This document shows, in pieces, positions 17,412 through 25,500 of a stretch of DNA of 64,000 nucleotides (position 1 is the stretch's first letter; every line of letters begins with the position of its first letter). Made by a program: the position numbers and the translations under genes. Under the pieces are notes generated by a model, which was given only the letters and a program-made list of their open reading frames with translations, searched no databases and was not told the origin of the DNA. The stretch is from Brevibacterium album DSM 18261 (lineage in GTDB: Bacteria > Actinomycetota > Actinomycetes > Actinomycetales > Brevibacteriaceae). The DNA is taken from NCBI RefSeq assembly GCF_000426445.1, contig NZ_AUFJ01000013.1, forward strand, positions 1 to 64,000, written 5' to 3'.

Positions 17412-18919
17412 GCGCCCGGACGTCCGGCATGGCGGGGGAAGCGGGCGGCACCGCGGAGGCGGGCGCTTCCGCAGCGTCCGTCTTCTGGTGCGAGCGCGCC
17501 TGGGTCGATGGGGCGGTGCGCGAGGGGGTGCTCCTGCGCGCGGATGCCGCGGGCGTGCTCACGGAGGTGCGTGCGGGGGTGCCCGCCGCCGAGGCGTCCG
17601 CCGGTGCCCAGCACCTGCCCGGCCTCGTGCTCCCCGGCGGCGTGAACGCGCACTCCCATGCCTTCCACCGCCTGCTGCGCGGGCGCACGCACGGCGATGG
17701 CGGCACCTTCTGGACGTGGCGCGAGGTGATGTACCGGATCGCGGGCCGTCTCACGCCGGAGAACTACCGGATCGCGGCCCGCGCCGTCTTCGCGGAGATG
17801 CTGCTGGGCGGCTGGACCAGCGTGGGCGAGTTCCACTACGTCCACCATGCTCCCGGCGGTGCGCCGTACGGCACGGAGCAGGCGGCGGGCGCCGAGGACG
17901 GGTCCGGAGGCGGCCTCGGCGACGCCCATGCCATGGAGCTCGCGCTCGCGGCCGCGGCCGAGGACGCGGGCATCCGCATGCGCCTGCTCGACACCTGCTA
18001 TCTGACCGGGAGCATCGGCGAGCCGCTGAGCGAGGAGCAGGTGCGGTTCGGCGACGGCGACATCGACGGCTACCTGCGCCGTCACGCGGACCTCGCGCGC
18101 GTGCTGGCCGGCGGTCCCTTCGCCGGCGACGCGGAGGGCGCTGCCGTTGCTGCCTCCTCCGAGGGCATCGCCGCCTCCTCGGCCGCCGGCCTCGTGACGC
18201 TGGGAGCTGCGATCCACTCCGTGCGCGCCGTGCCCGCCTCCGACATCCCCCGTTTCGCGGAGCTCGACGGCCCGGTGCACGTGCACCTCTCCGAGCAGCC
18301 CGCCGAGAACGCCGCGAGCCTGGCCGCCTACGGCCGCACGCCCACGGGGGTGCTCGCGGATGCAGGGATCCTCGCGGCGAACCTCTCGCCCGTGCACGCC
18401 ACGCACCTCACGCGCGAGGACATCGAGCGGCTGGGCGCGGCGCGGACCAGCATCGTCATGTGCCCGTGCACGGAGGCGGACCTCGCCGACGGGATCGGTC
18501 CCGCCAACGAGCTCGCCGAGGCCGGTGCGACCATCGCCCTGGGCTCCGACCAGCACGTGGTCCTCGACGCCCTGCGCGAACTGCAGGCGCTCGAGGCCGG
18601 GGAGCGCCTGCGCTCGGGTGAGCGCGGCCGGTTCTCGCCGGAGCAGCTGCTGGAGGCGATGACCGCGGGAGGGGCTCGCAGCCTCGGGCTCCCGGCCGGT
18701 GCGTTCGCGGTGGGGCGCGTGTGCGACCTCATCGAGGTGGACCCGCGCTCGCCCCGGACGTACGGTTCGGTGGACGAGCAGATCGTGCTGACCGGCACCT
18801 CGGCGGACATACGGACGGTCGTGACTGCGGGACAGGTGCGCGTGCGCGACGGTGTGCACGCACAGCTGGGGGACATCGGCGAGCTGTACCGCGAGGCATA
18901 TGCGGCGCTGGGGCTCTGA
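17408..18919 (+). CDS. hutF: Formimidoylglutamate deiminase
   Basis: A 503-residue amidohydrolase-superfamily enzyme that hydrolyses N-formimidoyl-L-glutamate to N-formyl-L-glutamate and ammonia. The metal-binding H-x-H is in NAHSHAFHRLLRG, then FHYVHH, VHLSEQPAEN, THLTREDI and LGSDQHVVLD. The C-terminal TAGGARSLGL block is typical. It is longer than usual because of Ala/Gly-rich insertions near residues 160-175 and 235-265. It is co-translated with the M20 amidase upstream (ATGA overlap). Confidence 0.9.
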   Translation: MSARTSGMAGEAGGTAEAGASAASVFWCERAWVDGAVREGVLLRADAAGVLTEVRAGVPAAEASAGAQHLPGLVLPGGVNAHSHAFHRLLRGRTHGDGGTFWTWREVMYRIAGRLTPENYRIAARAVFAEMLLGGWTSVGEFHYVHHAPGGAPYGTEQAAGAEDGSGGGLGDAHAMELALAAAAEDAGIRMRLLDTCYLTGSIGEPLSEEQVRFGDGDIDGYLRRHADLARVLAGGPFAGDAEGAAVAASSEGIAASSAAGLVTLGAAIHSVRAVPASDIPRFAELDGPVHVHLSEQPAENAASLAAYGRTPTGVLADAGILAANLSPVHATHLTREDIERLGAARTSIVMCPCTEADLADGIGPANELAEAGATIALGSDQHVVLDALRELQALEAGERLRSGERGRFSPEQLLEAMTAGGARSLGLPAGAFAVGRVCDLIEVDPRSPRTYGSVDEQIVLTGTSADIRTVVTAGQVRVRDGVHAQLGDIGELYREAYAALGL

Positions 18920-19113
18920 GCCGCAACTCCCTCCGGCCGGGTGCGCGCCGTCCGTGCGGGAGCTCGTGAGCGCGCCATCTCTGCACGTGAGTGGCAGCGT
19001 GCGGCCCGGGGGCGTGAGTTCCACCGGTGCGCACGTGCGGCGGAGTGCGGACCACAGCGCGGGTGCGGAGAATGGGGCAGACGGTGTGACGACGACGGGA
19101 AGGGGCGGAGCGG

Positions 19114-19959
19114 ATGGCTGAGGTGCCGGCGCTGCGGCGCGGGGTGGCGATACTCCGCCATCTCTCCGGCTCGAACCGGCCGGTGAGCGCGGGTGCGCTC
19201 GTGCGGACCCTGGGTCTGCCGCGCTCCACCGTGTACGACCTGCTCGGGGTCCTCGAGGAGCTGGGCATGGTCTACCACGCGGATTCCGGGTACGTGCTGG
19301 GCGCGGGCGTGCAGGAGCTCAGCGCCTCCTACCTGCGGACCAACCCGCTGCAGCGGCTGGCCGCGCCCCTCGTGCGCTCGCTCGCGGAGCAGACGGGGGC
19401 CACCGCCCAGCTCGCGGTGCTGCGCGGCTGGGAGACGGTGTACCTGCTCAAGGAGCAGGCGGTGGAATCGGTGGCCGTCATCACCGCCTCGGGCATCACG
19501 ATGCCGGGCTACCTCACCGCGACGGGCAGGGCGATCATGGCGCACCTGCCCAAGCGCGACCTGCTCGCGATCCTGCAGGGGGAGACGACGTTCGTGAACA
19601 GGACGGGGCTCGGCCCGCGCACGTACTCGCAGCTGAGCGCCGAGCTCTCCCTCACGCGCAGGAGGGGCTGGGCGGAGGAGACCGGCGAGATCACGCCGGG
19701 CGTGCGGACGGTCGCCGCTCCCGTCCTCGACGTGATGGAACGCCCCATCGCCGCTCTCGGCGTGAGCATGCCGACCGGTGAGGCGGGCGGTGCAGGCGGC
19801 GCGGGCTGCGGCGCGGACATTGCCGAGGGCGCTGGAGAAGACGCTCCGGCCGCCGGTCCCGGAATCGAGGCCGCTCCCGAGGTCGGTTCCGCCGGGGCGT
19901 CGCAGATCGCCGCTGCCGTCCGCCGGGCGGCGGAGAAGCTCAGCGCTCAGCTGGCATAG
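19114..19959 (+). CDS. IclR-family regulator of the hut cluster
   Basis: A 281-residue regulator. The N-terminal winged helix (VAILRHLS, then LGLPRSTVYDLLGVLEELGM) is followed by the IclR ligand domain (LVRSLAEQTGATAQLAVL, then TATGRAIMAHLP and GWAEETGEITPGVRTVAAPV). A 60-residue Ala/Gly-rich insertion splits the last helix from the domain. It lies 194 bases downstream of hutF on the same strand. It is the only regulator in the hut block and the natural candidate to bind the palindromes at 2043 and 11541. The ATG follows GGGGCGGAG. Confidence 0.87.
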   Translation: MAEVPALRRGVAILRHLSGSNRPVSAGALVRTLGLPRSTVYDLLGVLEELGMVYHADSGYVLGAGVQELSASYLRTNPLQRLAAPLVRSLAEQTGATAQLAVLRGWETVYLLKEQAVESVAVITASGITMPGYLTATGRAIMAHLPKRDLLAILQGETTFVNRTGLGPRTYSQLSAELSLTRRRGWAEETGEITPGVRTVAAPVLDVMERPIAALGVSMPTGEAGGAGGAGCGADIAEGAGEDAPAAGPGIEAAPEVGSAGASQIAAAVRRAAEKLSAQLA

Positions 19960-19975
19960 GCAGGCGTACCCACGC

Positions 19976-20153
19976 AGCAGCGTGCTGATCCGGGGGCGTG
20001 CGCGAAGCTGTCGGCAGGCCTGCCGGTGCCTCCGTGTTCGCACCTCGCCTCCGCGCTGCGGGTCCGGCTCCGCTTCGCCGCATCGAATCTCCGCCTTGCG
20101 GCGCTGAAGCGTGATGTTCCGGAGGCGCGCGCGAAGCTGTCGGCAGGCAGGCC
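19976..20153 (+). repeat. Diverged 50-bp direct repeat in a 422-base non-coding gap
   Basis: The 422-base gap 19960-20381 holds no convincing gene. Copies at about 19976-20025 and 20104-20153 share an exact 20-base core (GCGCGAAGCTGTCGGCAGGC at 20000-20019 and 20130-20149) and a similar left part (GCGTGCTGATCCGGGGGCG against GCGTGATGTTCCGGAGGCG). The copies are 128 bases apart. Their role is unknown. The right end of the gap holds the acyl-CoA dehydrogenase promoter region. Confidence 0.7.
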
Positions 20154-20229
20154 CCATCCGCGGCGCGCAGGCCCTGCCGGTGGCGCACCGGGGGAGCGCG
20201 GCGGCTTCCTCCTGCGCTCACCTGCGTGC

Positions 20230-20255
20230 TACCGTCGAACGAACGATTGCTCAAG
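20230..20255 (+). promoter_or_regulatory. Putative promoter and operator of the acyl-CoA dehydrogenase operon
   Basis: A -10-like TACCGT (20230-20235) is followed by CGAACGAACGATTGCTCAAG. The 11 bases GAACGATTGCT recur at 29399-29409 (minus strand) between the thioesterase and CoA-transferase genes. The shorter CGAACGAT recurs before the acyl-CoA ligase at 32885. The location over the expected transcription start suits a repressor of the TetR class. Confidence 0.45.
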
Positions 20256-20381
20256 TGGTGTCGCTCACACATTGCGAGGTGCATCCGCCGTGGAGGGCAC
20301 CCTGCACAGCTGCCGATTCCGCCCGTATGCACGCGGCAGGACGGCACGTGCGAGCGCACCTGATTCTCGAAGGGGAGAACG

Positions 20382-21653
20382 ATGGCCTGGGACTTCAGCA
20401 CGGAACCGGATTTCGAGGCGAAGCTGCAGTGGATGCGCGATTTCGTCCGCGAGGAGATCCTGCCGCTGGAGGTGGCGGACCTCGATCCCGAGACCTTCGC
20501 CGCCGTCACCTCAGGGCTCAAGGAGCGGGTGAAGGAGCAGGGGCTGTGGGCCGCGCACCTCCCGCCCGAGCTGGGCGGCGGGGGCTTCGGCCAGCTGAAG
20601 CTGGGCCTCATGCACGAGATCCTCGGCCGTTCCCGCCTCGCCCCGCCGATCTTCGGGAACAACGCCCCGGACTCCGGCAACGCCGAGCTGCTGGCGATCG
20701 GCGGGAACGACTTCCAGCAGGAGCGCTGGATGAAGCCCCTGCTCGCGGGCGAGCTGCGCAGCTGCTTCTCCATGACGGAGCCGGGTGCGGGCGCGGATCC
20801 CACGCGGCTCACGACCCGGGCTGTGCGCGAGGGCGATGAGTACGTCATCAACGGCCACAAGTGGTTCTCCTCGAACGGCTCGCACGCGGACTTCTTCATC
20901 GTCATGGTCGTCACCGACCCCGAGGCGGAGCCGCACAGGCGGGCGTCCATGATCCTCGTCGACCGGGACACGCCCGGGGTGAACGTGCTCCGCGACATCC
21001 CGGTCATGGGCGGGGCGCACTCGGCGGGGGACAAGGGACACGCGGAGATCCTGTACGAGGACGTGCGCGTGCCGGCAAGCCACCTCATCGGGGCCGAGGG
21101 CGATGGGTTCCTGCTCGCACAGCAGCGCCTCGGGCCCGGCCGCATCCACCACGCGATGCGGTGGCTGGGTCAGGCACAGCGGGCCTTCGACATCATGTGC
21201 GAGCGCGTGGTCTCCCGCCACGTGAAGGACGGTGTGCTCGCGGACAAGCAGATGATGCAGGACCTCGTCGCCACCTCGAAGGCGGAGATGGAGGCCGCGC
21301 GCCTCCTCACGCTGCAGGCGGCCTGGAAGATGGACCAGGGCGGGACGAAGGCGGCGCTCACGGACATCGCGCTCATCAAGTTCTGGGGCGCCCAGGTGCT
21401 CTACAACGTCATCGACCGCGCGATCCAGGTGCACGGCTCGCTCGGGATCACCGGCGACCTTCCGCTCGAGGAGATGTACCGGGATGCCCGCGCCGCACGT
21501 ATCTACGACGGTCCTGACGAGGTCCACAAGGTCACGGTCGCCCGCCGCACGCTGCGCGACTACACGCCGGTCGAGGTGCCCACCGAGCACATCCCCACCC
21601 GCCGAGAGGCCGCAGCTCGCAAGTTCGCCTCCCTCCTCGAGGCCGCCTCCTGA
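20382..21653 (+). CDS. Acyl-CoA dehydrogenase (ACAD10/11-like)
   Basis: A 423-residue FAD-dependent dehydrogenase, slightly longer than the usual ~380-400. Conserved blocks include CFSMTEPGAGADPTRL (FAD/substrate loop), VINGHKWFSSNGSHADF, GPGRIHHAMRWLGQAQ, QVHGSLGITGDLPLEEMYRDARA and IYDGPDEVHK. The FAD-contacting and catalytic regions are intact. ATG at 20382 follows GGGGAG. Its stop overlaps the next ATG by one base, tying it to an APH-type kinase. This pairing matches the two domains of animal ACAD11 and its bacterial relatives, which act on hydroxylated acyl-CoAs. Confidence 0.9.
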   Translation: MAWDFSTEPDFEAKLQWMRDFVREEILPLEVADLDPETFAAVTSGLKERVKEQGLWAAHLPPELGGGGFGQLKLGLMHEILGRSRLAPPIFGNNAPDSGNAELLAIGGNDFQQERWMKPLLAGELRSCFSMTEPGAGADPTRLTTRAVREGDEYVINGHKWFSSNGSHADFFIVMVVTDPEAEPHRRASMILVDRDTPGVNVLRDIPVMGGAHSAGDKGHAEILYEDVRVPASHLIGAEGDGFLLAQQRLGPGRIHHAMRWLGQAQRAFDIMCERVVSRHVKDGVLADKQMMQDLVATSKAEMEAARLLTLQAAWKMDQGGTKAALTDIALIKFWGAQVLYNVIDRAIQVHGSLGITGDLPLEEMYRDARAARIYDGPDEVHKVTVARRTLRDYTPVEVPTEHIPTRREAAARKFASLLEAAS

Positions 21654-22840
21654 TGGGTGCGGGCGAGACCGCAGCGACGGGGCGCGGGACCGGTGAGGCG
21701 GTGGCCGCAGCAGACGGTGACGCCGAGGCGACTGCGGGAGGAAGCGCCGGCCCGACCGCCGCTGATGCCCGCGGCGCGCAGACAGCCGGCGACGCCGAGG
21801 CCGCGGCGGCACACGCCCGTGCCGCGGGGCTCGACACCGCGGCGCTCGAGGGCTGGCTGCGCGGACGCCTCGGCGACGGAGCGATTCGCGACCCGCAGTT
21901 CCTCACAGGCGGGACGCAGAACGTGCTGCTCGGCTTCACCTGGGAGCCGGCGGCGGCTCCCGGCAGGCGCCTCATCTACCGCGGCCCGCCCGTGAACAAG
22001 CGGGAGAACTCGGACGCCGTGATGCTGCGCGAGGCGCGGGTGCTCGCCGCACTCGCCGGTTCCGACGTGCCGCACCCCGCCTTCGTCGCGGCGTGCGAGG
22101 ACCTCGATGTGCTCGGCAATGCGTTCTTCGTCATGGAGGCCGTCGACGGGTTCAACGGCGTCTCGGAGGTGCCGGCTTCGGTGGCCCAGGACGAGGCCTG
22201 GCAGCACGCGATGGGTCTCTCTCACGCGCGTGCGGTCGCTGCGCTCGGCAATGTGGACCCGTTCGCGGTGGGCCTCGAGGGCTTCGGGAAGCCCGCGGGA
22301 TGGCTCGCACGGCAGCCCGGGCGCTGGACCGGCCAGCTCGAGAGCTACCGCTCCTTCGAGTCCTGGCCGGGTCTCGACCACCCGGGGACGGAGACGATCC
22401 CCCGGTGGCTCGCGGAGCGCCTGCCGGAGACCGAGCGAGCGGGCATCATCCACGGCGACTGCCATGCGGGCAATGTGCTGTTCTCCCGGGAGGAACCGGC
22501 CGTCGCCGCGCTCGTGGATTGGGAGCTGAGCACGCTCGGGGACCCGCTGCTGGACCTCGGCCACCTGCTCGCCTCACGCGACGGGCTCACACTGCCCGGC
22601 GCGCCCACGAACGCCGAGGTGGTCGAGGCCTATGCCGGCGCCAGCCGCCACGACACGGGCGATGTCGACTACTTCCACGTGCTCGCGTGCTTCCGGTTCG
22701 GGGCGATCCTCGAGGGTTCGCAGGCGCGCGCCAGTGCGGGGCTCGTCCCGGAGTCGGTGGGCAGGCGCCTGCACGAGCGGACGGTGTCGCTGTTCGACCA
22801 GGCGATGCGCGTCATCGACGGCGAGGGCGTGGGCGGATGA
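21653..22840 (+). CDS. Phosphotransferase (APH) family protein, ACAD11 kinase-domain-like
   Basis: A 395-residue kinase-fold protein. The first ~55 residues are Ala/Gly-rich and non-conserved. The nucleotide-binding region FLTGGTQNVLLGF is followed by the catalytic loop HGDCHAGNVLF and the metal motif ALVDWELSTLGDP, so it should bind ATP and Mg2+. Close homologues are the N-terminal domain of animal ACAD10/11, where the kinase is reported to phosphorylate 4-hydroxyacyl-CoA so the partner dehydrogenase can process it. It sits between the dehydrogenase and an SDR, overlapping both. Confidence 0.85.
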   Translation: MGAGETAATGRGTGEAVAAADGDAEATAGGSAGPTAADARGAQTAGDAEAAAAHARAAGLDTAALEGWLRGRLGDGAIRDPQFLTGGTQNVLLGFTWEPAAAPGRRLIYRGPPVNKRENSDAVMLREARVLAALAGSDVPHPAFVAACEDLDVLGNAFFVMEAVDGFNGVSEVPASVAQDEAWQHAMGLSHARAVAALGNVDPFAVGLEGFGKPAGWLARQPGRWTGQLESYRSFESWPGLDHPGTETIPRWLAERLPETERAGIIHGDCHAGNVLFSREEPAVAALVDWELSTLGDPLLDLGHLLASRDGLTLPGAPTNAEVVEAYAGASRHDTGDVDYFHVLACFRFGAILEGSQARASAGLVPESVGRRLHERTVSLFDQAMRVIDGEGVGG

Positions 22841-23727
22841 GCGGCGCGGCGGGATCCGGTGTCGACGCGGCGGACCCGGGCCAGGCCTGGGCGTTCGACT
22901 TCTCCGGCCGCACGGTCGTGGTCACGGGCGGCTCCCGCGGCCTCGGCCACCGGATGGCGCGTGCGTTCTCCACGCTGGGAGCGCGGGTCGTGATCGCCTC
23001 GCGGAAGCTCGACGCCTGTGAGGCGACCGCAGCGGCCATCACCGCGGAGACCGGGGGCGAGGTGCATGCGCGCGCTCTGCAGGTCGCGGACTGGGATGCG
23101 TGCACGGCCTTCGCGCATGAGGTGTGGGAGACGTTCGGGGGCATCGACGTCCTCGTGAACAACGCGGGCTCCTCACCGCCGTACGGGAGGCTCAGCGAGA
23201 TCTCAGAGGCGCTCTACGACAGGGTGATCGGCCTCAACCTCAAGGGTCCGTTCCGGCTCGCCGCGATCCTGGGCGAGCGCATGTGGGAGCGGGCCGAGGC
23301 GGCAGCCGGAGGCGCGGTGAGTGCCGGGACCGCGGCCGGTGGGCCGGGCGCCTCCGGCACAGTGCCGGAACCAGCCTCCCGGCGCGGAGGTGCGATCCTC
23401 AACATCTCCTCGACCGCCGCGGTCCACCCGCGTCCGCACACCGTTCCCTACGGCGCGGCGAAGGCGGGGCTCAACGCGACCACGCAGGCGCTCGCCGCGG
23501 CCTACGGTCCGCACGTGCGGGTCAATGCGATCGTCCCGGGGACGTTCCTCACGGACGTCTCGGCGCACTGGGACGCGGAGGAGTTCGCGCGCAGGGCGCA
23601 GACGTTCGCCGCGCGGCGGGGCGGGGACCCGGAGGAGATCGTGGGTGCGGCCCTCTACCTCTGCTCCGATATGGCCGGCTACACGACGGGCTCGCTGCTC
23701 ACCGTCGACGGCGGCGCGCCTGCGTGA
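22837..23727 (+). CDS. Short-chain dehydrogenase/reductase
   Basis: A 296-residue NAD(P)-dependent oxidoreductase. Cofactor motif VVVTGGSRGLGHRMA, the NNAG motif VLVNNAGSSPPYG, catalytic Ser (NISSTAAV) and YGAAKAG are intact. An Ala/Gly/Pro-rich insertion of about 35 residues sits between the NNAG helix and the catalytic Ser strand, an unusual place. ATG overlaps the kinase stop by four bases. As the third gene of the operon it probably oxidises or reduces a hydroxyl or keto group on the same acyl-CoA substrate. Confidence 0.88.
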   Translation: MSGAAGSGVDAADPGQAWAFDFSGRTVVVTGGSRGLGHRMARAFSTLGARVVIASRKLDACEATAAAITAETGGEVHARALQVADWDACTAFAHEVWETFGGIDVLVNNAGSSPPYGRLSEISEALYDRVIGLNLKGPFRLAAILGERMWERAEAAAGGAVSAGTAAGGPGASGTVPEPASRRGGAILNISSTAAVHPRPHTVPYGAAKAGLNATTQALAAAYGPHVRVNAIVPGTFLTDVSAHWDAEEFARRAQTFAARRGGDPEEIVGAALYLCSDMAGYTTGSLLTVDGGAPA

Positions 23728-23820
23728 ACACGGCTCCTGCGTGAGGAGCGTTCCCGCCTGAGCGGTGCCTTTCCGCGAGGCTGCGCCCGCGTGTGAGCCG
23801 GTGGCCTTCCGCCTGCTCGT

Positions 23821-23886
23821 CAGCCCCCCGTTGTGCCGCTGGACGCCCTGATAGAGCAGGGCGTCCAGCGGCACAACGGGGGGCTG
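23821..23886. terminator. Perfect 30-bp hairpin, family I
   Basis: Bases 23821-23850 and 23857-23886 are exact reverse complements around the loop ATAGAG. It lies between convergent stops (23727 and 23903). The core TTGTGCCGCTGGACGCCCTG matches the hairpin at 30969-31028 with a few differences that are mirrored in both arms. There is no T-tract. Confidence 0.8.
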
Positions 23887-23902
23887 TTCGAAGGACGCGC
23901 CC

Positions 23903-24478
23903 TCAGGCCCGGTTCTTCCTCATGCGCACGCCGAGCACGATCTCCGTGATCCCGTCGACGATCGCATAGGCACCGATCACCCAGACCACGACGAGGACCG
24001 CCGCGCCCGGATTCATGAGCATGATGACGCCGAGGACCACCGCAAGGATGCCGGTGATGAGGGCGGCCCACCATCCGGCGGCTCCGAGGCGCCGGAGCTC
24101 GAACGAGTTCACGGCGTACAGCGCGCCCAGGGCGATCGCCCAGAAGGCCATGATGTACACGGTGGCGACAGCGGCGGTTCCCGGCAGGACCAGGACGAGG
24201 ATGCCCGCGATGACGGAGAGGATCGCAGAGACGAGGGCCCAGCCGCTGCGGTGCTCGCGGTCCCTGGCGATCCAGCCGATGATCGACATGACGCCGATGG
24301 TCAGGATCCAGGCGCCGAACACGACGCCGAGGACCCAGATCGAGGCGAAGGGCAGGAAGAGGAAGACGAGCCCCATCAGCAGGCTCAGCACACCCTGGAC
24401 GATCAGGGCGATTCGCGCGCCCTTCCGCAGGCGGTCCCAGTCGAGGCGCGGTGCTGCGGGATTCTCAGTGGATGACAT
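23903..24478 (-). CDS. HdeD/DUF308-family membrane protein
   Basis: A 191-residue membrane protein with six predicted membrane segments arranged as short helical pairs. Blocks such as ALIVQGVLSLLMGLVFLFLP and NPGAAVLVVVWVIGAYAIVDG are characteristic of DUF308 (HdeD, acid-resistance membrane protein in E. coli). ATG at 24478 follows GAGGAG by five bases and is preferred to a GTG two codons earlier. A second family member lies upstream, separated by 169 bases, on the same strand. Its function here is unknown. Confidence 0.85.
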   Translation of the reverse strand: MSSTENPAAPRLDWDRLRKGARIALIVQGVLSLLMGLVFLFLPFASIWVLGVVFGAWILTIGVMSIIGWIARDREHRSGWALVSAILSVIAGILVLVLPGTAAVATVYIMAFWAIALGALYAVNSFELRRLGAAGWWAALITGILAVVLGVIMLMNPGAAVLVVVWVIGAYAIVDGITEIVLGVRMRKNRA

Positions 24479-24557
24479 ATTCACTCCTCGGTGGCGGCGG
24501 GAGCACGGTGATCCGGTTGCGGGATGCTCCCGCTCTCAGGTTACTCCTCCGTCACGA

Positions 24558-24613
24558 CCCGCATATTCCTTTCGACATCACACCGTGGCGGGGCGTCAGA
24601 ACGAATATGCGGG
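24558..24613. repeat. 11-bp inverted repeat between the two HdeD-like genes
   Basis: CCCGCATATTC (24558-24568) and GAATATGCGGG (24603-24613) are exact reverse complements 34 bases apart, upstream of the first HdeD-like gene. They are AT-richer than the surroundings. A short direct repeat GCGGGCCCTGG (about 24609 and 24629) overlaps the right arm. They could be a paired operator or part of the upstream gene's terminator. Confidence 0.5.
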
Positions 24614-24647
24614 CCCTGGCGGGAATGTGCGGGCCCTGGTGGGCCGG

Positions 24648-25466
24648 CTACGCTTCCTCGCCGGGGATGACGTCGTCGTCATCGCCGCGGCGCTGGTCCC
24701 GATGCGGGCGCTCGCCTCCGCCGGTGGTGCCGCCGCCCGCGCCTCGACCGCCTGCCTCTCCGCGGGGGAATCCCTCTCCGCCGAAGCCCCGGCCGGGAGC
24801 TCCGAAGCCGCCCGGGCCGAAGCCCGCGCCCGGCGGGCCCGCGCCGAACGCGGTGGACCGCACCTTGAGCTTCCCGACCTTCCAGCCCAGCACCAGGAGT
24901 GCGGCGCCGATCACCACGAGGACGAGGCCGAGCACCCACAGGAGCCCGGTGAGCCCGGCCGTGGGGTTGAGCAGCAGCAGGAAGCCGTACACGGCCGCGG
25001 CGGCACCGGCGAGCAGTCCTGCCCACCACGCGGAGACCCCGGCCCGGCGCAGGCCGAACGACGCCGCGATCGAGGTGCTGCCCACCAGGAGCGCGAGGAA
25101 CGCGAAGACGAACACCGCGACGGCGCCGGCCGCCTCGGGTACGAGCAGGAGGGCCAGGCCCAGCAGCGCAGGGAGCAGCGTGCCGGCGAGGCCCCCGCGC
25201 CTGCGCTTGACCGCGAGCACCGCCGAGACCGCGGCGCTGAGCAGCAGCCACGCCGCGAACACGCGGATGAGCATGACGGCGCTGTCGATGGGCCACAGGA
25301 GGAACAGCAGACCCGCGAGGACCGCGAGCGCGCCCTGGACCATGAGGCCCGTCCGCATGCGGGAACGCAGGACCTCGAAGGGGTTGGGCACGACGTGCGC
25401 GTCATCGCCGGTGGACCCGCCGTGGTCATCAGGGCCGGAGGGGCGGTGAGCGGGCGTGGAGTTCAT
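24648..25466 (-). CDS. HdeD/DUF308-like membrane protein with Gly-rich tail
   Basis: A 272-residue protein. A polar N-terminus of ~50 residues precedes about six membrane segments with the DUF308 pattern (LMVQGALAVLAGLLFLLWP, later LLLNPTAGLTGLLWVLGLVLV). The last ~70 residues are Gly/Arg-rich and look disordered (FGPGGFGAPGRGFGGEGF). It is a divergent paralogue of the neighbouring gene. ATG at 25466 is the first Met giving a plausible start; the ribosome site is weak. Its function is unknown. Confidence 0.8.
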   Translation of the reverse strand: MNSTPAHRPSGPDDHGGSTGDDAHVVPNPFEVLRSRMRTGLMVQGALAVLAGLLFLLWPIDSAVMLIRVFAAWLLLSAAVSAVLAVKRRRGGLAGTLLPALLGLALLLVPEAAGAVAVFVFAFLALLVGSTSIAASFGLRRAGVSAWWAGLLAGAAAAVYGFLLLLNPTAGLTGLLWVLGLVLVVIGAALLVLGWKVGKLKVRSTAFGAGPPGAGFGPGGFGAPGRGFGGEGFPRGEAGGRGAGGGTTGGGERPHRDQRRGDDDDVIPGEEA

Positions 25467-25500
25467 GCCCCCATTCTCCCGCACTCGGCTGATCGCCGTC

